From: Paenibacillus hemerocallicola
GTDB taxonomy: Bacteria > Bacillota > Bacilli > Paenibacillales > NBRC-103111
Direction: 5' to 3'
Assembly: GCF_006265175.1 (NCBI RefSeq)
Contig: NZ_VDCQ01000048.1
Span: 1 to 64,000, forward strand
DNA: 64,000 nucleotides
Below, one piece after another: positions 1 through 7,090 of this stretch; the first letter of the stretch is position 1; every line of letters starts with the position of its first letter. A model generated the notes under the pieces. That model worked only from the letters and a program-made list of their open reading frames with translations. It was not told where the DNA came from and did not search any database. The translations under genes were made by a program, and so were the position numbers.

Positions 1-297
1 ACGTTCTCTTATCGAGTGTCTACTTTCTTGACAGAGGTCCAATGTTTCCTCTATTTATCCGTTAACGGCGGTACTCGGATCAATTAGGTAGGTACGTTCC
101 GCTATTTCTTTTACTCCGAAGAGCCGAGGGAGGCAGGCATGTCTGCAACCGGCTTCCGGTGCTATCGCAGTTACTTACTTACTCCCAGATCGGACAGTTG
201 CGTCATTGCTATCATCTTAATGGAACAAGCACCCGATACGCAAATCTCGCAGGAAGCGATTTGGCGTCTGTCAAGAGCGGGAAAGAGCAGCTTTATC

Positions 298-444
298 TTG
301 AGATTGCCGGACTATGAAGAGGAGGATTTCCTCGGCAAGGTGCTGCCGATCCATGTAACGGGGGCGTACCGTTTGTATGAAGCAGCCCGGCAAAACGGCG
401 TGAAGCGCATCATTTCCGCCAGCTCGAATCATGCGACCGGCTAA
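298..444 (+). pseudogene. NAD-dependent epimerase/dehydratase remnant
   Basis: About 48 codons read like an internal piece of an extended short-chain dehydrogenase (uronate dehydrogenase/epimerase type): an acidic stretch EEEDFLGKVLP, then VTGAYRLYEAARQNGVKR and ISASSNHATG. Family members normally continue straight into the catalytic Tyr region after SSNH.TG, but here a TAA follows at once. There is no Rossmann glycine motif upstream. It is best read as a fragment left by deletion. The rest of bases 1-700 shows no other convincing gene. Confidence 0.5.
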
Positions 445-646
445 CGATGCAGTTATTATGTACATGAATTGGACCGTCGTGGTGGTTTCCCCAAGCACCC
501 TATACCATGCCAATTTTCCGCCGGAATAGGTAAGGGCACGTTACATTTTCCGTCGGTTGTCCCGGAAGCATATCCATGCTTTTGGCGCAATCCCTTTTTG
601 TCGTCAAATAGAAACATCAGAAAAACATTCTAGAAAATGAATCCTT

Positions 647-677
647 TTGACCAAAATAGAAGTATTATGGATATATA
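647..677 (+). promoter_or_regulatory. Putative sigma-A promoter of the pspA operon
   Basis: TTGACC at 647-652 is followed by an AT-rich -10 region (GATATA at 670-675, or TATATA at 672-677 with a 19-base spacer), about 35 bases before the pspA start. I looked for a sigma-W type site (TGAAAC-N16-CGTA), as known for the Bacillus subtilis operon. GAAAC occurs at 611-615, but no CGTA lies at the right distance. Confidence 0.4.
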
Positions 678-710
678 CATACATTGCAATTATTTCGCGG
701 GGAGGTCCTT

Positions 711-1388
711 ATGGGAATCTTATCAAGGTTTAGAGATATTATGGCCAGCAATGTGAATGCCTTATTGGATAAGGCGGAAGATCCGGAGAAGACGATCGAT
801 GACTTCATGCGGAGCTTGAACGCCGACCTGGGCAAGGTCAAGGCGGAGACGGCTTCGGTGCTGGCGGATGAGCGAAGGGCGCAAAGAGCGCTGGAGGAGT
901 GCAAGGCCGAGATCGGAAAGCTGCAGCGTTATGCCGAGAAGTCCGTAGAAGCCGGCAATGATGAAGAGGCGAGAAAGTTTCTGGAGAAGAAGGCGCCGTT
1001 GGCAGAGAAAGCATCCCAACTGCAAGCCTCGTACGACTTGGCCTCTTCGAACGCCGCAAACATGAAGCAAATGCAGGACAAACTGGCGTCGGACATCGGC
1101 CAGTTGGAAGAGCGTCGCACCCGACTGAAGGAGAGAATGGCGGCGGCCAAAGCGCAGCAAAGATTGAATGCCATCGGTTCGCCCTTGGGCGGCGGCATTG
1201 ATTCCGTGTTCAAAGCCGCCGAGGAGAAGGTCAACAGCTCTTATGACGAGGCCATGGCCATCGCCGAGCTTAGAGCCGGAACGAAGGAAGATTTGGATAA
1301 GCTGTTCGCGCAAGAAGAGAAGGGCTCGGGCTCGAATGCCGAAGATGAATTGACTGCAATCAAGGAGAAGATGAGAAAGAAGGAGTAA
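711..1388 (+). CDS. pspA: PspA/IM30 (Vipp1-like) membrane stress protein
   Basis: The protein has 225 residues and is almost entirely helical and charged, with the N-terminal signature MGILSRFRDIMASNVNALLD and then AEDPEKTIDDFMR, diagnostic of PspA/IM30. The family is ESCRT-III-like: it binds stressed membranes through an N-terminal amphipathic helix and forms oligomers that limit proton leakage. The ATG at 711 is chosen because GGGAGG lies at its upstream edge; an ATG at 684 lacks a ribosome site. It is the first gene of an operon with ydjG, ydjH and ydjI homologues (27-base gap to the next gene), matching the B. subtilis pspA-ydjGHI arrangement. The internal coiled coil spans roughly residues 30-180. 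Confidence 0.93.
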   Translation: MGILSRFRDIMASNVNALLDKAEDPEKTIDDFMRSLNADLGKVKAETASVLADERRAQRALEECKAEIGKLQRYAEKSVEAGNDEEARKFLEKKAPLAEKASQLQASYDLASSNAANMKQMQDKLASDIGQLEERRTRLKERMAAAKAQQRLNAIGSPLGGGIDSVFKAAEEKVNSSYDEAMAIAELRAGTKEDLDKLFAQEEKGSGSNAEDELTAIKEKMRKKE

Positions 1389-1415
1389 CAGTTTCTTCGT
1401 TCATGAGGTGAGCAG

Positions 1416-2447
1416 ATGCAGGTTATCGATTACAAATGCCCGAATTGCGGCAGCGGCATGGTCTTTGACAGTGAAACAGGGATGCTGTCTTGCCACAGCT
1501 GCGGAAGACAAGACAATATCGAGCAGCTTCCCGATCCTTTGGCGAGAAATGCCTTTCAGGAAAATGAGGCGAAGGAGTACCACTGCAACAGCTGCGGAGC
1601 GGTCATTATGACCGAAGCGGAGACGGCCGCCACGGTTTGCAGCTTCTGCGGATCAAGCGTTGTGCTCGGCGATCGGTTGACCGGGAAGCTGGCTCCGGCA
1701 CTTGTTATCCCTTTTTCGATCAGCAAGGAAGAAGCGACGAAGGCGTTTCGGAAATGGTGCAGGAATGGACGCTTGACGCCGAGCGGGTTCATGACGGCGG
1801 ATCGAATCAAGGGAATTACCGGGATGTATGTCCCTTTCTGGCTGTACGAATTACATAATAAAATCGAGGTTCAAGCCCAGGGCACGAAGGTGAGAACGTA
1901 TACGCAAGGAGACTACCAGTATACGGAAACGCAGCATTTCGATGTATACCGGAAAATCCGACTGAATTATGTGATGGTTCCGATCGATGCATCGGAGAAA
2001 ATGAATGACCAGCTGATGGATAAGTTGGAGCCGTTTCCTTACGATCAGCTAAAAAGCTTCAAAACGCCTTATCTCGCCGGCTATATCGCGGAAAAGTACA
2101 GCTATACCGACGAGGACCTTTTCCCTCGGGTCAAGGAGAAAATCAGCTCCTTTATCGATGCCTATATTCAGTCTGCGGTGGCGGGGTATACGACCGTGAG
2201 CTATACGAACAAGCAAATCGATACCCAATTAAAGCATGCGGATTATGTTCTGCTCCCGGTATGGGTGGTTCACTATGACTACAACAAACTGGAGCATACG
2301 TTTGCCATGAACGGTCAGACGGGCAAGGTGGTCGGCAAGCCGCCGATCAGCATGGCGAAAGTGACCGCATGGTTTGCAGGCATTTCCGGCCTCTCTTTCC
2401 TTTCCTTGAAGCTGGTCTCCTGGATGATGGGGGGAGGATTTTGGTGA
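1416..2447 (+). CDS. ydjG: YdjG-like zinc-ribbon protein, PspA partner
   Basis: The 343-residue protein has two N-terminal CxxC zinc ribbons (CPNCGSG...CHSCG near residues 6-30, and CNSCG...CSFCG near 55-80), a central domain of unknown structure, and a hydrophobic C-terminal segment (AWFAGISGLSFLSLKLVSW) that should anchor it in the membrane. It matches the TFIIB-type zinc-ribbon family that includes B. subtilis YdjG. There YdjG, YdjH and YdjI are reported to act as a membrane complex recruiting PspA; that role is inferred here from the identical order. Its TGA overlaps the GTG start of the next gene, indicating translational coupling. Confidence 0.85.
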   Translation: MQVIDYKCPNCGSGMVFDSETGMLSCHSCGRQDNIEQLPDPLARNAFQENEAKEYHCNSCGAVIMTEAETAATVCSFCGSSVVLGDRLTGKLAPALVIPFSISKEEATKAFRKWCRNGRLTPSGFMTADRIKGITGMYVPFWLYELHNKIEVQAQGTKVRTYTQGDYQYTETQHFDVYRKIRLNYVMVPIDASEKMNDQLMDKLEPFPYDQLKSFKTPYLAGYIAEKYSYTDEDLFPRVKEKISSFIDAYIQSAVAGYTTVSYTNKQIDTQLKHADYVLLPVWVVHYDYNKLEHTFAMNGQTGKVVGKPPISMAKVTAWFAGISGLSFLSLKLVSWMMGGGFW

Positions 2448-3241
2448 ACAGGTATAGAGCCATTCTGGCCGTCTTGTTCTTCACCGTCGGATTACTGGCC
2501 TTTTCCATGAATAGGACGGCGGTCGAAGCGGCTGCGACGGAAATGAAGCAATTGATACATGACGATGCGGGGCTGTTGGATCGGGAGACGTATGACAGGC
2601 TGAATGCGATGGCCAATCAATACGGAGCCGAGAGAGAAACGGACATTATGATTTTTACTTCCAAAAACGCAGAAAATATCGATGTCATGAAATTGATGCA
2701 AAACTTTTACGACGAGCATGCACCGGGGTATGATAAGCCTCATGGCAATACGGCCATATTGACGCTGGACATGAAAAACCGGGAGGTTTACTTGGCCGGA
2801 TTTTATAAAGGGAAGGAGTACCTCGATGACGGCCGGCTGGACAAAATACGCCACAAGATCAGCCCGGCACTAACGAGCGGTGATTACGAGCTTGCTTTCC
2901 AAACCTATATTCTTACCGTGCACAAATATATGGGATTCCGCCCGGGGGTGAACCCGGACAATATATTGTTCAATATTTGGTTTCAACTGGCGGTTTCGCT
3001 CGGCATCGCGGCGATAATCGTCGGAATGATGGCTTACCGTTCCGGCGGTCGAGTCACGGTAAATCGGCAGACCTACGAGGATGCTAGCACGTCGGGGATA
3101 CTGGATCATCGGGACCAGTACCTTCGAACATCCGTATCGAAACGGAAGATCGAGAAGAACAGCGGCGGCGGACGTTCGGGCGGAGGCGGAGGCACTACGG
3201 GAGGCGGCCATTCGCATAGCGGCAGCAGAGGATCATTTTAA
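2444..3241 (+). CDS. ydjH: YdjH-like TPM-domain membrane protein
   Basis: The GTG at 2444 overlaps the upstream stop (GTGA) and has GGGGAGG seven bases before it; longer readings lack a ribosome site. The 265-residue product starts with a signal or anchor segment (RYRAILAVLFFTVGLLAFSM), then a TPM domain (about residues 35-165, with DDAGLLDRETYDRLN and DIMIFTSKN), a transmembrane helix near 190 (FQLAVSLGIAAIIVGMMAY) and a Gly/Ser-rich tail ending GSRGSF. This layout is the YgcG/YdjH type. The TPM domain probably faces outward. Context makes it part of the PspA-recruiting module. Confidence 0.85.
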   Translation: MNRYRAILAVLFFTVGLLAFSMNRTAVEAAATEMKQLIHDDAGLLDRETYDRLNAMANQYGAERETDIMIFTSKNAENIDVMKLMQNFYDEHAPGYDKPHGNTAILTLDMKNREVYLAGFYKGKEYLDDGRLDKIRHKISPALTSGDYELAFQTYILTVHKYMGFRPGVNPDNILFNIWFQLAVSLGIAAIIVGMMAYRSGGRVTVNRQTYEDASTSGILDHRDQYLRTSVSKRKIEKNSGGGRSGGGGGTTGGGHSHSGSRGSF

Positions 3242-3260
3242 CCGAAGGGATGGGTAAGGA

Positions 3261-4241
3261 ATGGTGTTTTTCAGAAACCAATTTGCCAATGTCGTGGAAT
3301 GGGAAGAGTTTAGAGACGATATGATTTTTTGGAAGTGGAGCAACCGGGAGATCAAGAAAGGAAGCAAATTAATTATCCGTTCCGGCCAAGACGCCATTTT
3401 CGTAAATAACGGCAAGATCGAAGGGATTTTCGAGGATGAAGGGGAATACAACATCGATTCTCAGATCATCCCGTTCTTGTCCACGTTAAAAGGGTTCAAG
3501 TTCGGTTTCAACAGCGGGATGCGGGTGGAAGTTTTATTCGTCAATACGAAGGAGTTTACGGTCAAGTGGGGGACGCAGAATCCGGTTTTGATCCCGACTC
3601 CCCAGCTCCCGGGCGGCATGCCCATTCGCGCCAACGGCACATTCAACTTCAAAGTGAACGATTACGTTACGCTCATCGACAAAATTGCCGGAATGAAGGA
3701 AAGCTACCTGGTGGAGGACGTGAAAATCCGGATTACTTCCGTGCTGGATCAGCTGCTGATGAAGTGGATCAGCCGGGAAGGGAAGGACATGTTCAATCTG
3801 CAGGCGAATGCTTTCGATATCGCCAAGGGCATTCGTGAAGATCTGGATATGCAAGTGATGGACAACGGTATGACGATTACGGGCTTCCATGTGATGAGCT
3901 TCAATTATCCTCAAGAAATTCAAAATATGATTACGAAGACGGCGTCCCATGAAATGATCGGCAATCTGCAAAAGTATCAACAGGTGAGCATGACGGACGG
4001 CATCGCATCCGGCAACGTAAAAGGCGGCGGCGCCGCTGCGGACATGGCCGGCATGATGATGGGCATGAACATGGCCAATGAAATGATGAAAAATATGAAC
4101 CAAAACCAAAAGCCTGCGGCTGAGACCAATTCTACGCCTACTGGGCCTAAAGGGAACCAAAAGCCGAATTTCTGTCCCAACTGCGGCTCGAAAAACGAAG
4201 GAGCCAATTTCTGCCCGAATTGCGGCCAGAAGCTGGGCTAG
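3261..4241 (+). CDS. ydjI: YdjI-like SPFH-domain protein with C-terminal zinc ribbon
   Basis: The 326-residue protein opens with MVFFRNQFANVVEWEEFRDD, typical of the SPFH/'virion core' family that includes B. subtilis YdjI. The SPFH domain covers about residues 20-240. A Met/Gly-rich linker follows (DMAGMMMGMNMANEMMKNMN), and the last 35 residues carry FCPNCGSKNEGANFCPNCG, a four-cysteine zinc ribbon. YdjI is reported to contact PspA in B. subtilis. It is the last gene of the operon and is followed within 40 bases by a strong terminator. Confidence 0.87.
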   Translation: MVFFRNQFANVVEWEEFRDDMIFWKWSNREIKKGSKLIIRSGQDAIFVNNGKIEGIFEDEGEYNIDSQIIPFLSTLKGFKFGFNSGMRVEVLFVNTKEFTVKWGTQNPVLIPTPQLPGGMPIRANGTFNFKVNDYVTLIDKIAGMKESYLVEDVKIRITSVLDQLLMKWISREGKDMFNLQANAFDIAKGIREDLDMQVMDNGMTITGFHVMSFNYPQEIQNMITKTASHEMIGNLQKYQQVSMTDGIASGNVKGGGAAADMAGMMMGMNMANEMMKNMNQNQKPAAETNSTPTGPKGNQKPNFCPNCGSKNEGANFCPNCGQKLG

Positions 4242-4281
4242 CTGCGCGGATAGACCGCATAGGAACGGACGAGGAAATGAT

Positions 4282-4322
4282 AAACAACCCACAACGCGAT
4301 TTGCGCTGTGGGTTGTTTGCTT
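4282..4322 (+). terminator. Terminator of the psp operon
   Basis: A 12-bp perfect stem (AAACAACCCACA at 4282-4293 with TGTGGGTTGTTT at 4307-4318) and a 13-base loop lies just after ydjI. The right arm ends in TTGTTT. It may also serve the convergent minus-strand regulators. Confidence 0.8.
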
Positions 4323-4348
4323 CAACTTTTCCGAGAACAATCGGCGTT

Positions 4349-4567
4349 CTATTCATCGGGATAAGGTTCTTTTCTATTGGTTCGGTTCAAAAGATAGTCC
4401 GTGCTCGTATGATGCAAATCGGCCAACTTAATCAGGATGGCCGTCGGAATATCGACGTCGCCGCGCTCATAGTTGCTGTATATCCGTTAGCTGCATTTCA
4501 GATACGCCGCCATCCGGGTTTGAGTCCAATCTTTGTCCTCGCGCAGGTTTCTGATTCTCTGGTACAT
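4349..4567 (-). pseudogene. XRE-family helix-turn-helix regulator, nonsense-mutated
   Basis: Reading the minus strand from ATG at 4567 gives a small Cro/CI-type regulator: MYQRIRNLREDKDWTQTRMA, then YLKCS, a TAA, then RIYSNYERGDVDIPTAILIK and LADLHHTSTDYLLNRTN, ending at TAG (4349-4351). Codon 27 is TAA (4487-4489) exactly where the family has Gln in S-Q-R-x-Y-S-N-Y-E. One CAA-to-TAA change explains it; the rest of the 72-codon frame is intact and family-like. It lies 10 bases downstream of an intact XRE gene on the same strand, so the two were probably cotranscribed. Confidence 0.75.
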
Positions 4568-4577
4568 ACTCAACGCC

Positions 4578-4916
4578 TCAGTCGTCCTCGTCAGCCAGCA
4601 TTTCGCGGAGAACGCGATAAATTTTCCGCTGCTTGCCCTCCGACTGCTGCAAAATAAGCGTTAAGCTGTCCCATACCCACTGCTTCGAGTACAAAAATTC
4701 CTCGTGATCATGTTCCAATAAGGCAAAGATGCTAATTTCCAGCGCTTCCGCTATTTTTGTCAAAGTTTGGACCCGCACATTTTTTTCACCGCGTTCCAGC
4801 TGTCCGACGTACGAGCCGGTCGAACCGATCGCTTCTGCCAGCTGCTCCTGAGTCCATTGTTTTGCCGTTCGGTATAATCGAATTTTGGCTCCGATCATTT
4901 CTAAAATATTTGCCAT
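4578..4916 (-). CDS. XRE-family transcriptional regulator
   Basis: The 112-residue protein has an N-terminal Cro/CI helix-turn-helix (residues 8-65: IGAKIRLYRTAKQWTQEQLA, then GSTGSYVGQLERGEKNVRVQ) and a C-terminal part without a known domain (EEFLYSKQWVWDSLTLILQQ). The start at 4916 has AGGTG seven bases upstream. It is probably a DNA-binding repressor; no target can be assigned. The downstream gene on the same strand is a disrupted relative. Confidence 0.85.
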   Translation of the reverse strand: MANILEMIGAKIRLYRTAKQWTQEQLAEAIGSTGSYVGQLERGEKNVRVQTLTKIAEALEISIFALLEHDHEEFLYSKQWVWDSLTLILQQSEGKQRKIYRVLREMLADEDD

Positions 4917-5085
4917 TTCTACACCTCATGAACAGTCTAGACGATAACGTAGAATGGATTGGAGTCGCTATAGAGACATATTTATAATTTCTATTGTCGT
5001 TTTTAATTTTATTAGGTATAATTTCCCATAAGTCTACAAATTATGCAGGAAGAAAGACTGAGGAAAGGTCTAGGGGGTTGCAAAG

Positions 5086-5226
5086 ATGATGCTTGGACTT
5101 GTTCAGGCCATGCCACCGGGGAATCAAGTGGCTTTTATCCTATTGACAATAGTCTATTTTGTATTCCTGTCCTTGTTGGATTGCCAAGAGCGAAAGCGAC
5201 GGGAAAGAAAGCGCTCTTCATCATGA
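5086..5226 (+). CDS. Small single-pass membrane protein, unknown
   Basis: A 46-codon frame begins at ATG 5086 with AGGGGG eight bases upstream. The product has one hydrophobic segment (about residues 14-33, QVAFILLTIVYFVFLSLLDC) followed by a basic tail, QERKRRERKRSSS, giving a positive-inside single-pass topology. No family is recognised. It sits between the XRE and TetR regulators and ends 127 bases before the TetR palindrome. Calling it real rests on the ribosome site and the orderly membrane-plus-basic-tail pattern. Confidence 0.4.
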   Translation: MMLGLVQAMPPGNQVAFILLTIVYFVFLSLLDCQERKRRERKRSSS

Positions 5227-5352
5227 AAGGTGCATGTTTCTAAGCGGAACGATAGTATCGTTCAGCATCCCTGATTTCGTGGATGTGTACTATAACGCAA
5301 ATGTAGGCTTCGGAACGGAACGCTTGTTGCGTGAAAGCGGCTATTCCGATAT

Positions 5353-5392
5353 AATGACCGCAGTCATATATGACTGTGGTCATTGTTATAAT
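5353..5392 (+). promoter_or_regulatory. Palindromic operator and -10 box upstream of tetR
   Basis: A 32-bp inverted repeat with one mismatched pair spans 5353-5384; its left half is AATGACCGCAGTCATA and the right half TATGACTGTGGTCATT. A perfect TATAAT follows at 5387-5392, placing the palindrome over the expected -35 region. No good -35 hexamer is present. The position suggests autorepression by the TetR protein encoded immediately downstream. Confidence 0.6.
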
Positions 5393-5405
5393 AGGGGTGA
5401 ACTCT

Positions 5406-5990
5406 TTGCTAAGAGAAGTCAGGAAGAAGAAAGTAATGGAAACGATAACGGAAGTGGCATTCGATTTATTCAAGCAAAAGGGATACCAGCATGTAACGGT
5501 CGAGGAGATAGCGCTTAGAAGCGGCATCGCCAAAGGAACTTTCTTCAATTATTTTCAGAAAAAAGAGCACCTGTTATTGCACTTGGCGAACTCGTATTCG
5601 CAGCTGATGGACCAAGTTGTACAAAGACACCGGGAAGGAACGATCAAGGAGCGGCTGCTGCATATTTTGCGGGATATTTTGTCTATTTATTTGCAGCATT
5701 CCGATCTGCTGCGTCTAACGTTAGTGGAAACGATCCGATCGACAATCGAAACGAAAGAAGTATCGACCAACCTTACGATGTTCAGGGAAACATTGCGGAC
5801 GCTGTTAGAAGAAGCGATACGAAGCGGCGCCCTTCGAAGCCGTTGGGACCCGAACATGAGTGCTTCCGTCATAGTCGGTTTGTTTTTGAATACATTGATA
5901 CACGGGTCCCCGAGCTTAAACGAAGATGAGCTTTATGAAGCGTTACTCCGGCAATTGGACGTAGTGTGGGAGGGGATCGCCGATGAATAG
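5406..5990 (+). CDS. TetR/AcrR-family transcriptional regulator
   Basis: The N-terminal TetR DNA-binding domain is clear: KKVMETITEVAFDLFKQKGY, then VTVEEIALRSGIAKGTFFNY and FQKKEHLL (first 60 residues). The C-terminal ligand-binding half is helical and unassigned. The TTG at 5406 is preferred because AGGGGTGA lies six bases before it; the GTG at 5397 and the ATG at 5436 (AGGAAG, spacing nine) are alternatives. Its stop overlaps the start of the phosphodiesterase gene by eight bases, so the two form an operon. The likely operator is the palindrome at 5353-5384. Confidence 0.88.
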   Translation: MLREVRKKKVMETITEVAFDLFKQKGYQHVTVEEIALRSGIAKGTFFNYFQKKEHLLLHLANSYSQLMDQVVQRHREGTIKERLLHILRDILSIYLQHSDLLRLTLVETIRSTIETKEVSTNLTMFRETLRTLLEEAIRSGALRSRWDPNMSASVIVGLFLNTLIHGSPSLNEDELYEALLRQLDVVWEGIADE

Positions 5991-6963
5991 ATTGAAACGT
6001 ATATGGAAAAGCAAAATCGTGATTGTTCTCGCGTTGCTGATCGTCTTCATTTATTTGAACAACAGCTCTTTGCTCGCAAAGCAACGCGGCGGAGATCCCC
6101 TTCTGCTAGCTCATCGGGGACTTGGACAAACGTTCACGATGGAAGGCATCACGAACGACACCTGTACGGCCGAACGGATTTACGAACCGGAGCATCCTTA
6201 TCTGGAGAATACGATTTCGTCCATGGAAGCGGCGTTTCAAGCAGGAGCGGACGTTGTGGAGTTCGATGTACATATTACGAAGGACGATCAATTTGCGGTG
6301 TTCCACGATTGGACGTTGGACTGCCGGACGAACGGAATAGGCACGACCAGGGACTACACGATAGCCGAGCTGAAAAAGCTCGATATCGGATACGGATATA
6401 CGGCCGATCAGGGGCGGACGTTTCCGTTCCGCGGCAAAGGCATTAATTTGATGCCGTCATTAACCGAAGTTTTGGCCCATTTCCCCGACAAAGCTTTTCT
6501 AATCGATATTAAAAGCAGCGATCCATATGAGGGACAACTGCTCGCTCAATACTTGTCCGCGCTGCCGGCACAACAGCAAAGCCTGTTGGCCGCCTATGGG
6601 GGAGACGAGCCGATCGCCGCTCTGAAGGAAAGGATGCCAGACTTTCGAGTGATGTCGAAGGCGACAATGAAAAGCTGTTTAGTGCCTTATCTAGCAATAG
6701 GGTGGACCGGATATATGCCCTCGGCATGCAATGATACGGAATTGCACATTCCCGAGAAGGTTGCGCCCTGGCTGTGGGGATGGCCCAATCGTTTTCTGAA
6801 TCGGATGGATAATAGAGATACCCGCGTGATTGTTGTCGGTGGAGACGGCAGAGATTTTTCTAGCGGGTTGGATACTCCGGAGGACGTTGATCGTCTGCCT
6901 GCGAATTATAGCGGCGGTATATGGACGAATCGGATTGATCGGATTGGGGGGCTTTATGAGTGA
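5983..6963 (+). CDS. Glycerophosphodiester phosphodiesterase, membrane-anchored
   Basis: The 326-residue protein has an N-terminal hydrophobic segment (IVIVLALLIVFIYLNNSSLL) that acts as anchor or signal, then a GDPD TIM barrel. Motifs seen are LLAHRGLG (catalytic His near residue 44), HPYLENTISSMEAAFQAGAD, VEFDVHITKDDQFAVFHDW (metal-binding Glu/Asp and second His) and FLIDIK. The family hydrolyses glycerophosphodiesters to sn-glycerol-3-phosphate and an alcohol. Translational overlap with tetR suggests joint control. A segment near residues 57-65 (ITNDTCTAERIYEPEH) is longer than in minimal members. Confidence 0.9.
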   Translation: MNRLKRIWKSKIVIVLALLIVFIYLNNSSLLAKQRGGDPLLLAHRGLGQTFTMEGITNDTCTAERIYEPEHPYLENTISSMEAAFQAGADVVEFDVHITKDDQFAVFHDWTLDCRTNGIGTTRDYTIAELKKLDIGYGYTADQGRTFPFRGKGINLMPSLTEVLAHFPDKAFLIDIKSSDPYEGQLLAQYLSALPAQQQSLLAAYGGDEPIAALKERMPDFRVMSKATMKSCLVPYLAIGWTGYMPSACNDTELHIPEKVAPWLWGWPNRFLNRMDNRDTRVIVVGGDGRDFSSGLDTPEDVDRLPANYSGGIWTNRIDRIGGLYE

Positions 6964-6992
6964 GGGGGATTATTCAGCAACAGCCAGAAAGC

Positions 6993-7028
6993 ATATCCTC
7001 CGGTATTGCAGCCGTACCTGGAGGATAT
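6993..7028. terminator. Hairpin between convergent genes
   Basis: ATATCCTCC (6993-7001) and GGAGGATAT (7020-7028) form a 9-bp stem with an 18-base loop in the gap between the phosphodiesterase gene and the convergent exporter gene. Neither side has a good T-run, so terminator function is only likely by position. Confidence 0.35.
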
Positions 7029-7090
7029 AGAGAGGAAGTCGATGGAGGTCCGCATGGATAAGCCACATGGCGTATGCTTGCCATGACCCG

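Noticed and set aside
605-640. Sigma-W type promoter for pspA
   Set aside because: GAAAC is present but no CGTA-like -10 lies 16-17 bases downstream.
4220-4657. 145-codon plus-strand frame after ydjI
   Set aside because: It runs through the ydjI terminator and opposite two minus-strand XRE genes.
5043-5243. 66-codon frame at the XRE-TetR gap
   Set aside because: It lacks a ribosome site, and the overlapping frame starting at 5086 has one plus a sensible membrane-protein layout.
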